Below are positions 8,236 to 16,651 of a stretch of 64,000 nt of DNA, piece by piece (position 1 is the first letter of the stretch; the number at the start of each line of letters is the position of its first letter). Origin of the DNA: Polaribacter marinaquae. GTDB lineage: Bacteria > Bacteroidota > Bacteroidia > Flavobacteriales > Flavobacteriaceae. Made by a program: the position numbers and the translations under genes. The stretch lies in assembly GCF_038019025.1 (NCBI RefSeq), contig NZ_CP150496.1:213501-277500 (forward strand), read 5' to 3'. The notes beneath the pieces are model-generated. The model was not told the DNA's origin, made no database searches, and saw only the letters and a list, made by a program, of their open reading frames with translations.

Positions 8236-9606
8236 ATGTCAAAAAATAAAATTACATATAAATTTACCCAACAAACAAGTGCAGCTCCTTTAGCTGTATT
8301 TCGTTTGTTTTTTGGTGTAATGATGTTTGCGAGTATTATTAGATTCTGGGCAAACGGTTGGATTGAAAAACTTTATTTACAACCTAAATTTCATTTTTCT
8401 TACTTCGGATTAGACTTTATAAAACCGATTGGTAATTACACATATATATTATTTATTATTTGTGCAATTTCTGCATTAATGGTTGCTGTAGGTTACAAGT
8501 ATAGATTCGCTATTGTAACCTTTTTCTTATCATTTTTGTACATAGAATTAATGGACAAAACTACTTATTTAAATCATTATTATTTTATAACAATACTTAG
8601 TTTTTTATTAATTTTCTTACCAGCAAACGCCTATTTCTCTTTAGACAGTTTTCAAAAGAAAAAACAGTATTTAAAGGTGTCTACCTGGACAATAGATAGC
8701 ATAAAAATTCTTTTATCAATAGTATATTTTTATGCAGGTTTGGCAAAAATAAATTCAGATTGGTTGTTTAGAGCAATGCCTTTAAAAATATGGTTGCCTT
8801 CTAAATACGATTTACCATTTATAGGAGGTAATTTGATGCAACAAAATTGGTTTCATTTTGCAATGAGTTGGTCTGGATTAATCTATGATTTGGCAATTCC
8901 TTTTTTACTGTTATACAAAAGAACAAGATATATTGCATTTCTATTTGTAATCATTTTTCATGTTTTTACAAGAGTTCTTTTTCCTATTGGTATGTTTCCT
9001 TTTATAATGATTGTGTCTGCTTTAATATTTTTTGATGCACCTTTTCATCAAAAAATCATCAATTTTATAAATAATTATTTGCCAAAAAAAAATATTCAAT
9101 CCTTTGATAAATATAGCTTTAGTAAAGTAAAATTAGCATTTACAAAGCCAGTTTTAATTGTGTTTTTTGTTTTGCAAATTTTAATTCCGTGGAGATACTT
9201 ATTGTACCCAGGAGAATTATTTTGGACCGAAGAAGGCTACAGATATTCGTGGCGAGTTATGTTAATGGAAAAAGCTGGTAATACTACATTTAGAATAAAA
9301 GATTTAAACACAGGAAATTACTTTCGTGTAGAAAACTCAGATTTTTTAACTTCATTTCAAGAAAAACAAATGAGTTATCAACCAGATTTTATTTTAGAAT
9401 ATGCTCATTTTCTTGGAAATCATTTTACAGAGCAAGGTTATAAAAATATTGGAGTTTTTGCAAATAGTTATGTTGCATTAAATGGCAGATTAAGCACTAA
9501 GTTTGTAGATGAATCCGTAAATTTGTACCGCAAAGATTTAGCAACATTTAAACCTATCGATTGGATACTTCCTTTTCAATCAAATATAAAAATTAAAGGT
9601 ATTTAA
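8236..9606 (+). CDS. HTTM domain membrane protein
   Basis: This 456-residue integral membrane protein has the HTTM fold related to vitamin K-dependent gamma-carboxylase. The N-terminal APLAVFRLFFGVMMF is typical of the family and supports the ATG at 8236; the next in-frame ATG (residue 28) would cut that motif. Several membrane helices follow, including YFYAGLAKINSDWLF near residue 170, a conserved HTTM stretch. The soluble C-terminal third lies after LLYPGELFWTEEGYRYSWRVML. In Bacteroidota such proteins often sit beside imelysin and TonB receptors. The reaction is unknown. It is followed after 3 bp by the receptor gene, so the two are very likely cotranscribed. Confidence 0.85.
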   Translation: MSKNKITYKFTQQTSAAPLAVFRLFFGVMMFASIIRFWANGWIEKLYLQPKFHFSYFGLDFIKPIGNYTYILFIICAISALMVAVGYKYRFAIVTFFLSFLYIELMDKTTYLNHYYFITILSFLLIFLPANAYFSLDSFQKKKQYLKVSTWTIDSIKILLSIVYFYAGLAKINSDWLFRAMPLKIWLPSKYDLPFIGGNLMQQNWFHFAMSWSGLIYDLAIPFLLLYKRTRYIAFLFVIIFHVFTRVLFPIGMFPFIMIVSALIFFDAPFHQKIINFINNYLPKKNIQSFDKYSFSKVKLAFTKPVLIVFFVLQILIPWRYLLYPGELFWTEEGYRYSWRVMLMEKAGNTTFRIKDLNTGNYFRVENSDFLTSFQEKQMSYQPDFILEYAHFLGNHFTEQGYKNIGVFANSYVALNGRLSTKFVDESVNLYRKDLATFKPIDWILPFQSNIKIKGI

Positions 9607-9609
9607 GTA

Positions 9610-12009
9610 ATGAACAATAAAATACTTATTATAAGTTTACTGTTTTTTCAAACAATCATATTTGGTCAGAATAAAGTAAATGGTTCTGTAAATACAGCAA
9701 CAAATAAACCTCTTAAAAATGTGCAAGTCTATAACGAAATGGGCGGTTTGTTAGCAGAAACAAATGCTTTAGGTGAGTTTAAATTTATTACAGAAAAAAC
9801 AAAACTGCCATTAATTTTTTATGCAGAAGGATATAAAATTAAAAATGTTTTTGTAGAATTAAATAAATTTCAAAATTTAAAAATCGTTTTAAATATTTTT
9901 TCAGAAGATTTATCAGAAATTCAAATTAAAGCAAGAAAAGAAAGAGTTTTCGAATTAAAACGATTAAAAGATGTAGAAGGAACTTCTATTTTTGCCGGTA
10001 AAAAGACAGAAGTTATTCTTGTAAACCAATCTACTGCAAATGTGGCAACAAATAATGCTCGTCAAATTTTTAATCAAATTGCAGGTTTAAATATTTATCA
10101 AAATGACGACGCAGGTTTGCAATTAAATATTGGCGGTAGAGGATTAGATCCTAACAGAACTGCAAATTTTAATACTAGACAAAACGGCTATGATATTAGT
10201 GCAGATGTTTTAGGCTACCCAGAAAGCTATTATACACCTGCAGCAGAGAGTTTAGCAGAAATACAAGTTATTAGGGGTGCTGCTTCTTTACAATACGGAA
10301 CCCAATTTGGTGGTTTGGTTAATTTTGTCACTAAAAAGCCAACTATAAACCAAGAAATTATTTTTAGAAATACTATAGGTAGTAATGGTTTGTTTACAAA
10401 TTTTACAAGTTTAAGTGATACGCAAGGTAAATGGAGTTATTACACATTTATAAATTACAAAAAAGGAGACGGATTTAGACCAAATTCTAATTTCGAATCT
10501 AAAAATGCGTTTTTACATTTAGGATATCAATTTAATTTAAAAAGTAAACTTTCTTTAGAAATAACTGTTTTAGATTATTTGGCGCAACAAGCAGGTGGTT
10601 TAACAGATGCTATGTTTAACGAAGATCCTTATCAAAGTAATAGAGCCCGTAATTGGTTTCAGGTACAATGGTTACTTTATAATTTAAAATGGGAACATTT
10701 ATTTTCTGACAACACTAATTTTTCTTTTAATTTCTTCGGATTAGATGCCTCTCGAGACGCCATTGGTTTTAGAACAAATCGAGTAAACCAAGTAGATCCT
10801 GGTTCTGAAAGAGATTTAATTAAGGGAACTTTTAAGAACTTTGGTTTTGAAACTAGATTATTAAGTAAATACTCTTTGTTTGATAAAAAGGCAACTTTTT
10901 TAATTGGCTCAAAATTTTACAAAGCCAATAATACGAATATGCAAGGTCCTGGTTCTAATAATTCGGATGCAGATTTTGAATATTATAATAACGAATATCC
11001 AAATTATCCGCGTCAATCTGATAGTAAATTTCCGAATTTAAACGTTTCATTATTCGGAGAAAATATTGTGTATTTAAATGATAAATGGTCTGTTACACCA
11101 GGTGTTAGATTCGAATACATCAATACAAAAAGAGACGAAATCATAAAAGACATTGTAACCGATGCCGCTGGTAATGTAATTAACGACAATCTTAGAGAAG
11201 AAAAAGAAACAAATGAAAGGACTTTTCTTTTGTTAGGTGTTGGTACGAGTTATAAAAAATCGAAAGCATTAGAATTTTATGGAAATATTTCTCAAAACTA
11301 TAGATCTGTAACTTTTTCTGATATTAGTACAGCAAATCCTGCTTTTGAAATATCTCCAGATATTACAGATGAAAAAGGTTTTACTATTGATGCAGGTTTT
11401 AGAGGTAATTTTAAAAATTATTTTTCTTACGATGCCAATATTTTCGGACTTTTTTACAATGATAGAATAAATATTTATACAAGAGATGATGGTAAAGCTG
11501 AACGAGATAATATTGGTGATGCTAGAATTTTAGGAATCGAAAGTTTGGTAGATTTTAATTTAAAAAAGTTGTTTCAAATGAATTCTAACTTTGTTTTTAA
11601 TTACTTTATAAATTCATCATTTATTACATCAGAATATACAAAATCAGAAAAAAATGGTGTAGTTGGTAATGAAGTCGAATTTATACCAAATGTTAATATT
11701 AAAACAGGATTTAAATTTGGATATAATAATTTTATAGCAAGTTTGCAATATTCATATTTATCTAGACAATTTTCTGATGCAACAAATGCGTCTGGCGGAA
11801 GTATAAATGGTGTAACCGGAGAAATACCAGCATATAGTATTTTAGATTTTTCTACTTCTTATAAATACAAGTTTGCAAAATTAGAAGCTGGGGTAAATAA
11901 TTTATTAGATAATGCCTACTTTACAAGAAGAGCAACAGGTTATCCTGGGCCTGGTATTATAACATCAGCGCCAAGAAATTATTACGTAGGTTTAGAATTA
12001 AAATTCTAA
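9610..12009 (+). CDS. TonB-dependent receptor, FecA-like
   Basis: This 799-residue outer-membrane receptor has a signal peptide (to about residue 19), then a short carboxypeptidase-like beta domain (residues 22-100). The plug follows, with IRGAASLQYGTQFGGLVNF, and then a 22-strand barrel ending in the aromatic YYVGLELKF. The plug wording (GGRGLDPNRTANFNTRQNG) resembles ferric-citrate FecA-type receptors, so a ferric chelate is the likely cargo. The exact ligand cannot be read from sequence. It is the last gene of the iron-type locus, 3 bp after the HTTM gene. No SusD partner is present, which argues against glycan uptake. Confidence 0.9.
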   Translation: MNNKILIISLLFFQTIIFGQNKVNGSVNTATNKPLKNVQVYNEMGGLLAETNALGEFKFITEKTKLPLIFYAEGYKIKNVFVELNKFQNLKIVLNIFSEDLSEIQIKARKERVFELKRLKDVEGTSIFAGKKTEVILVNQSTANVATNNARQIFNQIAGLNIYQNDDAGLQLNIGGRGLDPNRTANFNTRQNGYDISADVLGYPESYYTPAAESLAEIQVIRGAASLQYGTQFGGLVNFVTKKPTINQEIIFRNTIGSNGLFTNFTSLSDTQGKWSYYTFINYKKGDGFRPNSNFESKNAFLHLGYQFNLKSKLSLEITVLDYLAQQAGGLTDAMFNEDPYQSNRARNWFQVQWLLYNLKWEHLFSDNTNFSFNFFGLDASRDAIGFRTNRVNQVDPGSERDLIKGTFKNFGFETRLLSKYSLFDKKATFLIGSKFYKANNTNMQGPGSNNSDADFEYYNNEYPNYPRQSDSKFPNLNVSLFGENIVYLNDKWSVTPGVRFEYINTKRDEIIKDIVTDAAGNVINDNLREEKETNERTFLLLGVGTSYKKSKALEFYGNISQNYRSVTFSDISTANPAFEISPDITDEKGFTIDAGFRGNFKNYFSYDANIFGLFYNDRINIYTRDDGKAERDNIGDARILGIESLVDFNLKKLFQMNSNFVFNYFINSSFITSEYTKSEKNGVVGNEVEFIPNVNIKTGFKFGYNNFIASLQYSYLSRQFSDATNASGGSINGVTGEIPAYSILDFSTSYKYKFAKLEAGVNNLLDNAYFTRRATGYPGPGIITSAPRNYYVGLELKF

Positions 12010-12043
12010 GCTTTAATATAGGTTTAAAGTCAATAAATAATTG

Positions 12044-12073
12044 TAAATTTGCTCGCAATTATATCTTAATTGC
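12044..12073 (+). promoter_or_regulatory. guaB promoter and 5' inverted repeat
   Basis: A -7 element TAAATTTG (12044-12051) lies upstream of guaB. It is followed by the inverted repeat GCAATTA/TAATTGC (12055-12061 and 12067-12073), four bases before the ATG. The repeat could be an operator or a short 5' hairpin. Confidence 0.4.
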
Positions 12074-12076
12074 AAC

Positions 12077-13552
12077 ATGACAGCACACAACAACAAAATT
12101 TTAGGAGAAGGTTTAACGTATGATGACGTTTTATTAGTTCCAGCTTTTTCAGAAGTCCTTCCAAGAGAAGTAAGTATTCAAACAAAATTCACTAAAAATA
12201 TTACTATAAATGTACCAATAGCTTCTGCAGCTATGGATACTGTAACAGAATCTGCCTTAGCAATTGCTATTGCCAGAGAAGGTGGTATTGGTGTTTTACA
12301 TAAAAACATGACTATCGAGCAGCAAGCGCAAGAAGTTAGAAGAGTAAAAAGAGCAGAATCTGGTATGATTTTAGATCCTGTAACTTTACCTTTAACAGCT
12401 ACTGTTTTAGATGCAAAAGCTCATATGAAAGAGCATAGCATTGGTGGTATTCCTATTGTAGATGATAACGGAATTTTAAAAGGTATTGTTACCAACAGAG
12501 ATTTACGTTTCGAGCACAATGCAACAAGACCAATTATTGAAGTAATGACAAGAGAAAACTTGGTTACTGCAGATGTTGGTACTTCTTTAAACGATGCAGA
12601 AAAAATATTACAAAATTATAAAATTGAAAAACTTTTAATTGTTGATGAAAATTACAAATTAAAAGGATTAATTACTTTTAGGGATATTACTAAGGTTACG
12701 CAAAAACCAATTGCAAATAAAGACTCTTATGGTAGATTAAGAGTTGCTGCAGCTTTAGGTGTTACAGGTGATGCTGTAGATAGAGCAGAAGCATTAGTTA
12801 ATGCTGGCGTAGATGCAGTTATTATTGATACTGCCCATGGACATACAAAAGGTGTTGTAACTGTTTTAAAACAGGTTAAAGATAAGTTTCCAGAATTAGA
12901 TGTAGTTGTAGGTAATATTGCAACGGGTGCGGCTGCTAAATACTTAGTTGAAGCAGGTGCAGATGCTGTAAAAGTTGGTATTGGTCCAGGTTCTATTTGT
13001 ACAACGAGAGTTGTTGCTGGTGTTGGTTTCCCTCAGTTTTCTGCAGTTTTAGAAGTTGCCGCAGCTATAAAAGGAAGCGGTGTACCAGTGATTGCAGATG
13101 GAGGAATTCGTTATACAGGAGACATTCCTAAGGCGATTGCTGCCGGAGCAGATTGTGTAATGTTAGGATCTTTATTAGCAGGTACAAAAGAATCTCCAGG
13201 AGAAACTATTATTTATGAAGGTAGAAAGTTTAAATCTTATAGAGGTATGGGATCTGTAGAAGCGATGAAACAAGGTTCTAAAGATAGATATTTTCAAGAT
13301 GTAGAAGCAGATATTAAAAAGCTTGTGCCAGAAGGAATTGTAGGTAGAGTTCCTTATAAAGGAGATTTAGATGAAAGTATTCATCAATTTGTTGGTGGTT
13401 TAAGAGCTGGTATGGGTTATTGTGGTGCAAAAGATATCGAAACTCTTAAAGAAACTGGTCAGTTTGTAAGAATTACGGCAAGCGGAATTAACGAAAGTCA
13501 TCCTCATGATGTTGCAATTACAAAAGAATCTCCTAACTATAGTAGAAGATAA
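12077..13552 (+). CDS. guaB: IMP dehydrogenase
   Basis: GuaB oxidises IMP to XMP with NAD+, the committed step of guanine nucleotide synthesis. The 491-residue length is standard. The TIM barrel starts with [15 protein letters not shown], is interrupted by two CBS domains (about residues 95-210), and resumes with the catalytic loop [15 protein letters not shown] containing the active Cys near residue 307. The flap Arg-Tyr motif is seen downstream ([11 protein letters not shown]). It stands alone, with its own -7 element and a bidirectional terminator after it. Confidence 0.97.
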   Translation: MTAHNNKILGEGLTYDDVLLVPAFSEVLPREVSIQTKFTKNITINVPIASAAMDTVTESALAIAIAREGGIGVLHKNMTIEQQAQEVRRVKRAESGMILDPVTLPLTATVLDAKAHMKEHSIGGIPIVDDNGILKGIVTNRDLRFEHNATRPIIEVMTRENLVTADVGTSLNDAEKILQNYKIEKLLIVDENYKLKGLITFRDITKVTQKPIANKDSYGRLRVAAALGVTGDAVDRAEALVNAGVDAVIIDTAHGHTKGVVTVLKQVKDKFPELDVVVGNIATGAAAKYLVEAGADAVKVGIGPGSICTTRVVAGVGFPQFSAVLEVAAAIKGSGVPVIADGGIRYTGDIPKAIAAGADCVMLGSLLAGTKESPGETIIYEGRKFKSYRGMGSVEAMKQGSKDRYFQDVEADIKKLVPEGIVGRVPYKGDLDESIHQFVGGLRAGMGYCGAKDIETLKETGQFVRITASGINESHPHDVAITKESPNYSRR

Positions 13553-13571
13553 TTTTTAAAAAGTATATATT

Positions 13572-13602
13572 AAAAGCTCAAGACTTTACATCTTGAGCTT
13601 TT
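13572..13602. terminator. Bidirectional terminator
   Basis: AAAAGCTCAAGA (13572-13583) pairs with TCTTGAGCTTTT (13591-13602) around a 7-base loop. It lies between the convergent guaB and VOC genes and has A/T runs on both sides. Confidence 0.85.
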
Positions 13603-13612
13603 TTCTTTTAGA

Positions 13613-14125
13613 TTACTCTGCATATGCTCCAGAAGAATAAGTTAATTCGTAACTATGTGTGTAAATTTCAAACACAATTCCGAAAGGATCTTCTACATAA
13701 CACATTTTAAAAGGTTTGTCTTTTGGATAGTATTCTCTAATTGGCATTCGTTGTTTTCCTCCGTAAGAAATAATTTTTTCTATCAATTCTTCGATATTAG
13801 GATCTTGAACACAAAAATGAAATAATCCTGTATTAAATGGATTAAATTCTGGTGCTTCTTTAATACCGTCAGGAAAAGAAAATAATTCAACTCCAATTCC
13901 GTCTGAGGTTGCTAAATGTGCAATCTCAAAAGAGGTCCAATCGTTACCAAAAACATCGATACACATTTGCCCAATAGCTGTTTCTGTTTCTTTTTTTATT
14001 TCTGATGGCTGCATTATAACGTACCAACCCATAACTTCAGAATAAAATTCTACAGCTTTATTTATATCTGGTACAGTAATACCAATATGAGAAAATGACT
14101 TCGGATAATTTTTTGTTTCTTTCAT
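13613..14125 (-). CDS. VOC family (glyoxalase-fold) protein
   Basis: This 170-residue protein has two beta-alpha-beta-beta-beta modules of the vicinal oxygen chelate superfamily. It starts with FSHIGITVPDINKAVEFYSEVMGW and ends with CYVEDPFGIVFEIYTHS. Candidate metal ligands are His14 (SHIGI), His in GLFHFCV and Glu in VFEIY. It may be a lyase, dioxygenase or resistance protein; the substrate is unknown. It is divergent from an HxlR regulator, which suggests that it responds to a reactive small molecule. Confidence 0.85.
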   Translation of the reverse strand: MKETKNYPKSFSHIGITVPDINKAVEFYSEVMGWYVIMQPSEIKKETETAIGQMCIDVFGNDWTSFEIAHLATSDGIGVELFSFPDGIKEAPEFNPFNTGLFHFCVQDPNIEELIEKIISYGGKQRMPIREYYPKDKPFKMCYVEDPFGIVFEIYTHSYELTYSSGAYAE

Positions 14126-14153
14126 GTTGTTAATTTAAGATGCAAAATTCGTT

Positions 14154-14173
14154 TATATTTGTCATATAGACAA
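14154..14173 (+). promoter_or_regulatory. hxlR promoter overlapped by inverted repeat
   Basis: The -7 element TATATTTG (14154-14161) upstream of the HxlR gene overlaps the inverted repeat TTGTC-ATATA-GACAA (14159-14173). In the divergent VOC/HxlR gap this is the best candidate operator for autoregulation and control of the VOC gene. Confidence 0.45.
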
Positions 14174-14244
14174 TAACTTACCTAAAAGTAGTATAGTTTC
14201 TAAAAAGAGTAAAATATTGATTTTTAGATTTTTAATTTTAAATT

Positions 14245-14556
14245 ATGATTGAAAATAAATTGAAATGCCCGCTAAATTATACAATGAGTTTAATAGGTAC
14301 TAAATGGAAACCTTTGGTGTTATTCCATTTATTAGATGGAGGATTAAGGTCTGGTGTTTTGCAAAAGCATATAGAAGGTATTTCTAATAAAATGTTTACG
14401 CAAACAGTAAGAGAATTAGAAAAAGACGAATTGATTACTCGAAAAATATATCCCGTTGTTCCTCCAAAGGTTGAATATGCTTTAACCGAAAAAGGAAAAA
14501 CTTTAGAATATATTTTAAGAAGCTTAGACCGTTGGGGAACAGAAAATTATAAATAA
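14245..14556 (+). CDS. HxlR family winged-helix regulator
   Basis: This 103-residue DNA-binding protein of the HxlR/YodB family begins with CPLNYTMSLIGTKWKPLVLFHL, the family hallmark. Cys8 occupies the position of the N-terminal redox-sensing cysteine known in YodB and HypR. The winged helix continues through ISNKMFTQTVRELEKDELI to the wing VVPPKVEYALTEKG. It is transcribed away from the VOC gene over 119 bp and probably controls it. The inducing signal (electrophile, aldehyde or quinone) is inference. Confidence 0.9.
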   Translation: MIENKLKCPLNYTMSLIGTKWKPLVLFHLLDGGLRSGVLQKHIEGISNKMFTQTVRELEKDELITRKIYPVVPPKVEYALTEKGKTLEYILRSLDRWGTENYK

Positions 14557-14559
14557 AAA

Positions 14560-14587
14560 AAAGCCTAAGAATCAGTTCTTAGGCTTT
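14560..14587. terminator. Bidirectional terminator
   Basis: AAAGCCTAAGAA (14560-14571) pairs with TTCTTAGGCTTT (14576-14587) around the 4-base loop TCAG, with a T-run afterwards. It serves the convergent hxlR-type and PLP-enzyme genes. Confidence 0.88.
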
Positions 14588-14608
14588 GTTTTTTTCGATT
14601 AGCTTTTT

Positions 14609-16453
14609 TTAAATACTATCTACAAATTTTTGAAAAACTTGTTTATGTAATTCTAAATTTAGGTTTGCAGATAAGGCAACACGTGCAATATAATCTTTGT
14701 CACCTTCTTTTGTGGTTCCTTGTGTAGAAGTTGCAGGAATCGTCCAATAACAACCTTTTAATTGTCCGTAACTAACACAATATTTGCTTTCATCCGGAAT
14801 TTCCGTAATCATTAAATTTATCAACTTTAAATTCAATGCTCTCTTGTAAGCTTCTCTTTCTTCATCAGAATTACCTTTTGTTGGTAAATCTAAAGAAAAC
14901 ACAGACGGTGTAAAACCTTCTTTAGCCAATGCTTCTGAAACAAAATTAATTTTAGCTTCAGGTAAAACTTTTTGAATAAAGTTTACAAATTCTCTAGTGT
15001 TTGTGTATGCATCAGCAATTCTTTGATTCATTGATGGCAATTGCTTAGCCAAAATTTCATATTGATGTGCTGTAGCTTCATTATCACATAATTCTAAATG
15101 AGTATGAATTTTATCAATAAGGTTTTCAGTTTTATCATTTCCAACACAATAACCTGCTGTACATTTTCCTCCGCTAGGAAATTTAGAACCACTTGCGTAA
15201 GAAATTGTTCTTACAGTAGATAAGATTTTTCCTTCACCTAAAAACAATACATTTGGGCAAAAAGTTTGGTCTAATATAAATACAGGATCAACGGCAATAG
15301 AACCATTTTCTGTTTTTCTTTCTTTGCTTAAAACTTCTTTTAAAGCTAATAATTCTGGTACTTCAACTCTAGGATTTGTAGGTATTTCTGCAATAATATA
15401 AGGTACAGCATCTTGTTTAGCAATCTTATTTAAAACAGTATGAATACTTTTAACCATATCATTATCACCATCTACCGGTAAATCTACAACTTCTACAAAA
15501 TCTAAACATGCAGCTACACGTCTTGCTTGGTCATTTGTTCCACCATAACAATTTGGTGGTACTATAAATTTAATAGCTTTTCCTTTATGATTTTCTAGAG
15601 CATTGTCTACTAATCCCATCATTATGGCATATTGAATAGACAAACCGCTAGAACCAACAACAGGTTTTAAATTTGTACCTGTTATACTTTTAATTTCTTC
15701 TAAAACGGATGCTTTATCATTAAGATTTACTTTACTTTTTTCAGATATATTAACATTATCAGTTAAAATTTGTAAAGCATTTAAGGTGTTTGCAGGTGTC
15801 ATTGCAACAGTTTCTCTTCTTCTTACATGCTGAATTTCGGAAATGTATTCTTCATTTTCTGTTCCGTTAACAACTAAAATACTTCCTAACTCTTGGTAAA
15901 GATTCAAATAAAAATCTATGTTTTTATGCATTGTTAATTCGCCAATTTCAGGATTCGAAGCAACCAAAATAGTGCTACCATCAAAAGGAGAAATAGAATT
16001 TAAATCTTCAATTTTTTGAGTTTCGAATGTATAACCGTAAACTGTTTTTATCATTTCTGATGAAAAAGATTTAGGCAAACTATCTGTATATAAAATTCTT
16101 GTATTTTTGTTTTCGATTAAGTTTTTTCTTAAAACGGCAAGAATGGGTGTAGTTTTAGATGAAAAACTGATAACATTCGAGGCGTCTAAGTTATTTAACT
16201 TTGCAATAGACCATTCTAAAACACAAGATAAAGGATGTCCTAATCTAATATAATCGTATGCCGTTGGCAAAAGATCTAAAGCAGATTGTTCTAAATTATT
16301 AGCTTCGTATAGTTTTTCGAAATGCTCTAAAAACTGAATTTTAGCTAATTCTTCATTATAAATATCTAATCGATGCGTTGTTAAATTTAGCCAATTACTA
16401 GGCATATTATTTACTACGCTTTTAATATAATTTATGGTTTTATTGTCTTGCAT
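14609..16453 (-). CDS. PLP-dependent enzyme, Cys/Met metabolism type
   Basis: This 614-residue PLP enzyme is distantly like the trans-sulfuration family. It is longer than the usual 380-430 residues because of an N-terminal domain of about 200 residues. The PLP lysine is very likely in SYASGSKFPSGGKCTAGYC. Upstream lie VGSSGLSIQYAIMMG and the segment AEIPTNPRVEVP, which resembles the cofactor-phosphate and ring-stacking parts of the family. The product could be a cystathionine synthase or lyase-like enzyme; I cannot name the reaction. The ATG at 16453 is chosen over a GTG three codons upstream. It is divergent from the M14 peptidase gene. Confidence 0.75.
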   Translation of the reverse strand: MQDNKTINYIKSVVNNMPSNWLNLTTHRLDIYNEELAKIQFLEHFEKLYEANNLEQSALDLLPTAYDYIRLGHPLSCVLEWSIAKLNNLDASNVISFSSKTTPILAVLRKNLIENKNTRILYTDSLPKSFSSEMIKTVYGYTFETQKIEDLNSISPFDGSTILVASNPEIGELTMHKNIDFYLNLYQELGSILVVNGTENEEYISEIQHVRRRETVAMTPANTLNALQILTDNVNISEKSKVNLNDKASVLEEIKSITGTNLKPVVGSSGLSIQYAIMMGLVDNALENHKGKAIKFIVPPNCYGGTNDQARRVAACLDFVEVVDLPVDGDNDMVKSIHTVLNKIAKQDAVPYIIAEIPTNPRVEVPELLALKEVLSKERKTENGSIAVDPVFILDQTFCPNVLFLGEGKILSTVRTISYASGSKFPSGGKCTAGYCVGNDKTENLIDKIHTHLELCDNEATAHQYEILAKQLPSMNQRIADAYTNTREFVNFIQKVLPEAKINFVSEALAKEGFTPSVFSLDLPTKGNSDEEREAYKRALNLKLINLMITEIPDESKYCVSYGQLKGCYWTIPATSTQGTTKEGDKDYIARVALSANLNLELHKQVFQKFVDSI

Positions 16454-16621
16454 AATCTTCACTTAAAAATAGGATTGCAATTTACGTTAAATTGCGTTAT
16501 TTTTTAAAAATATTAAGACGATTTACGTCAATTAAACTTACCAATTATTTGCAGTTTTAATCATTTTATTAAAAAGAAGTTAATAAGTTGTTAAAGAATA
16601 TCATTAAAATTAACGAATCCT

Positions 16622-16629
16622 TATATTTG
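16622..16629 (+). promoter_or_regulatory. -7 promoter element of M14 peptidase gene
   Basis: TATATTTG lies 22 bp before the ATG at 16652, so the transcript would have a very short leader. No TTG is seen at the -33 position. Confidence 0.4.
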
Positions 16630-16651
16630 TTAGATAACCAACTTTTAATTT

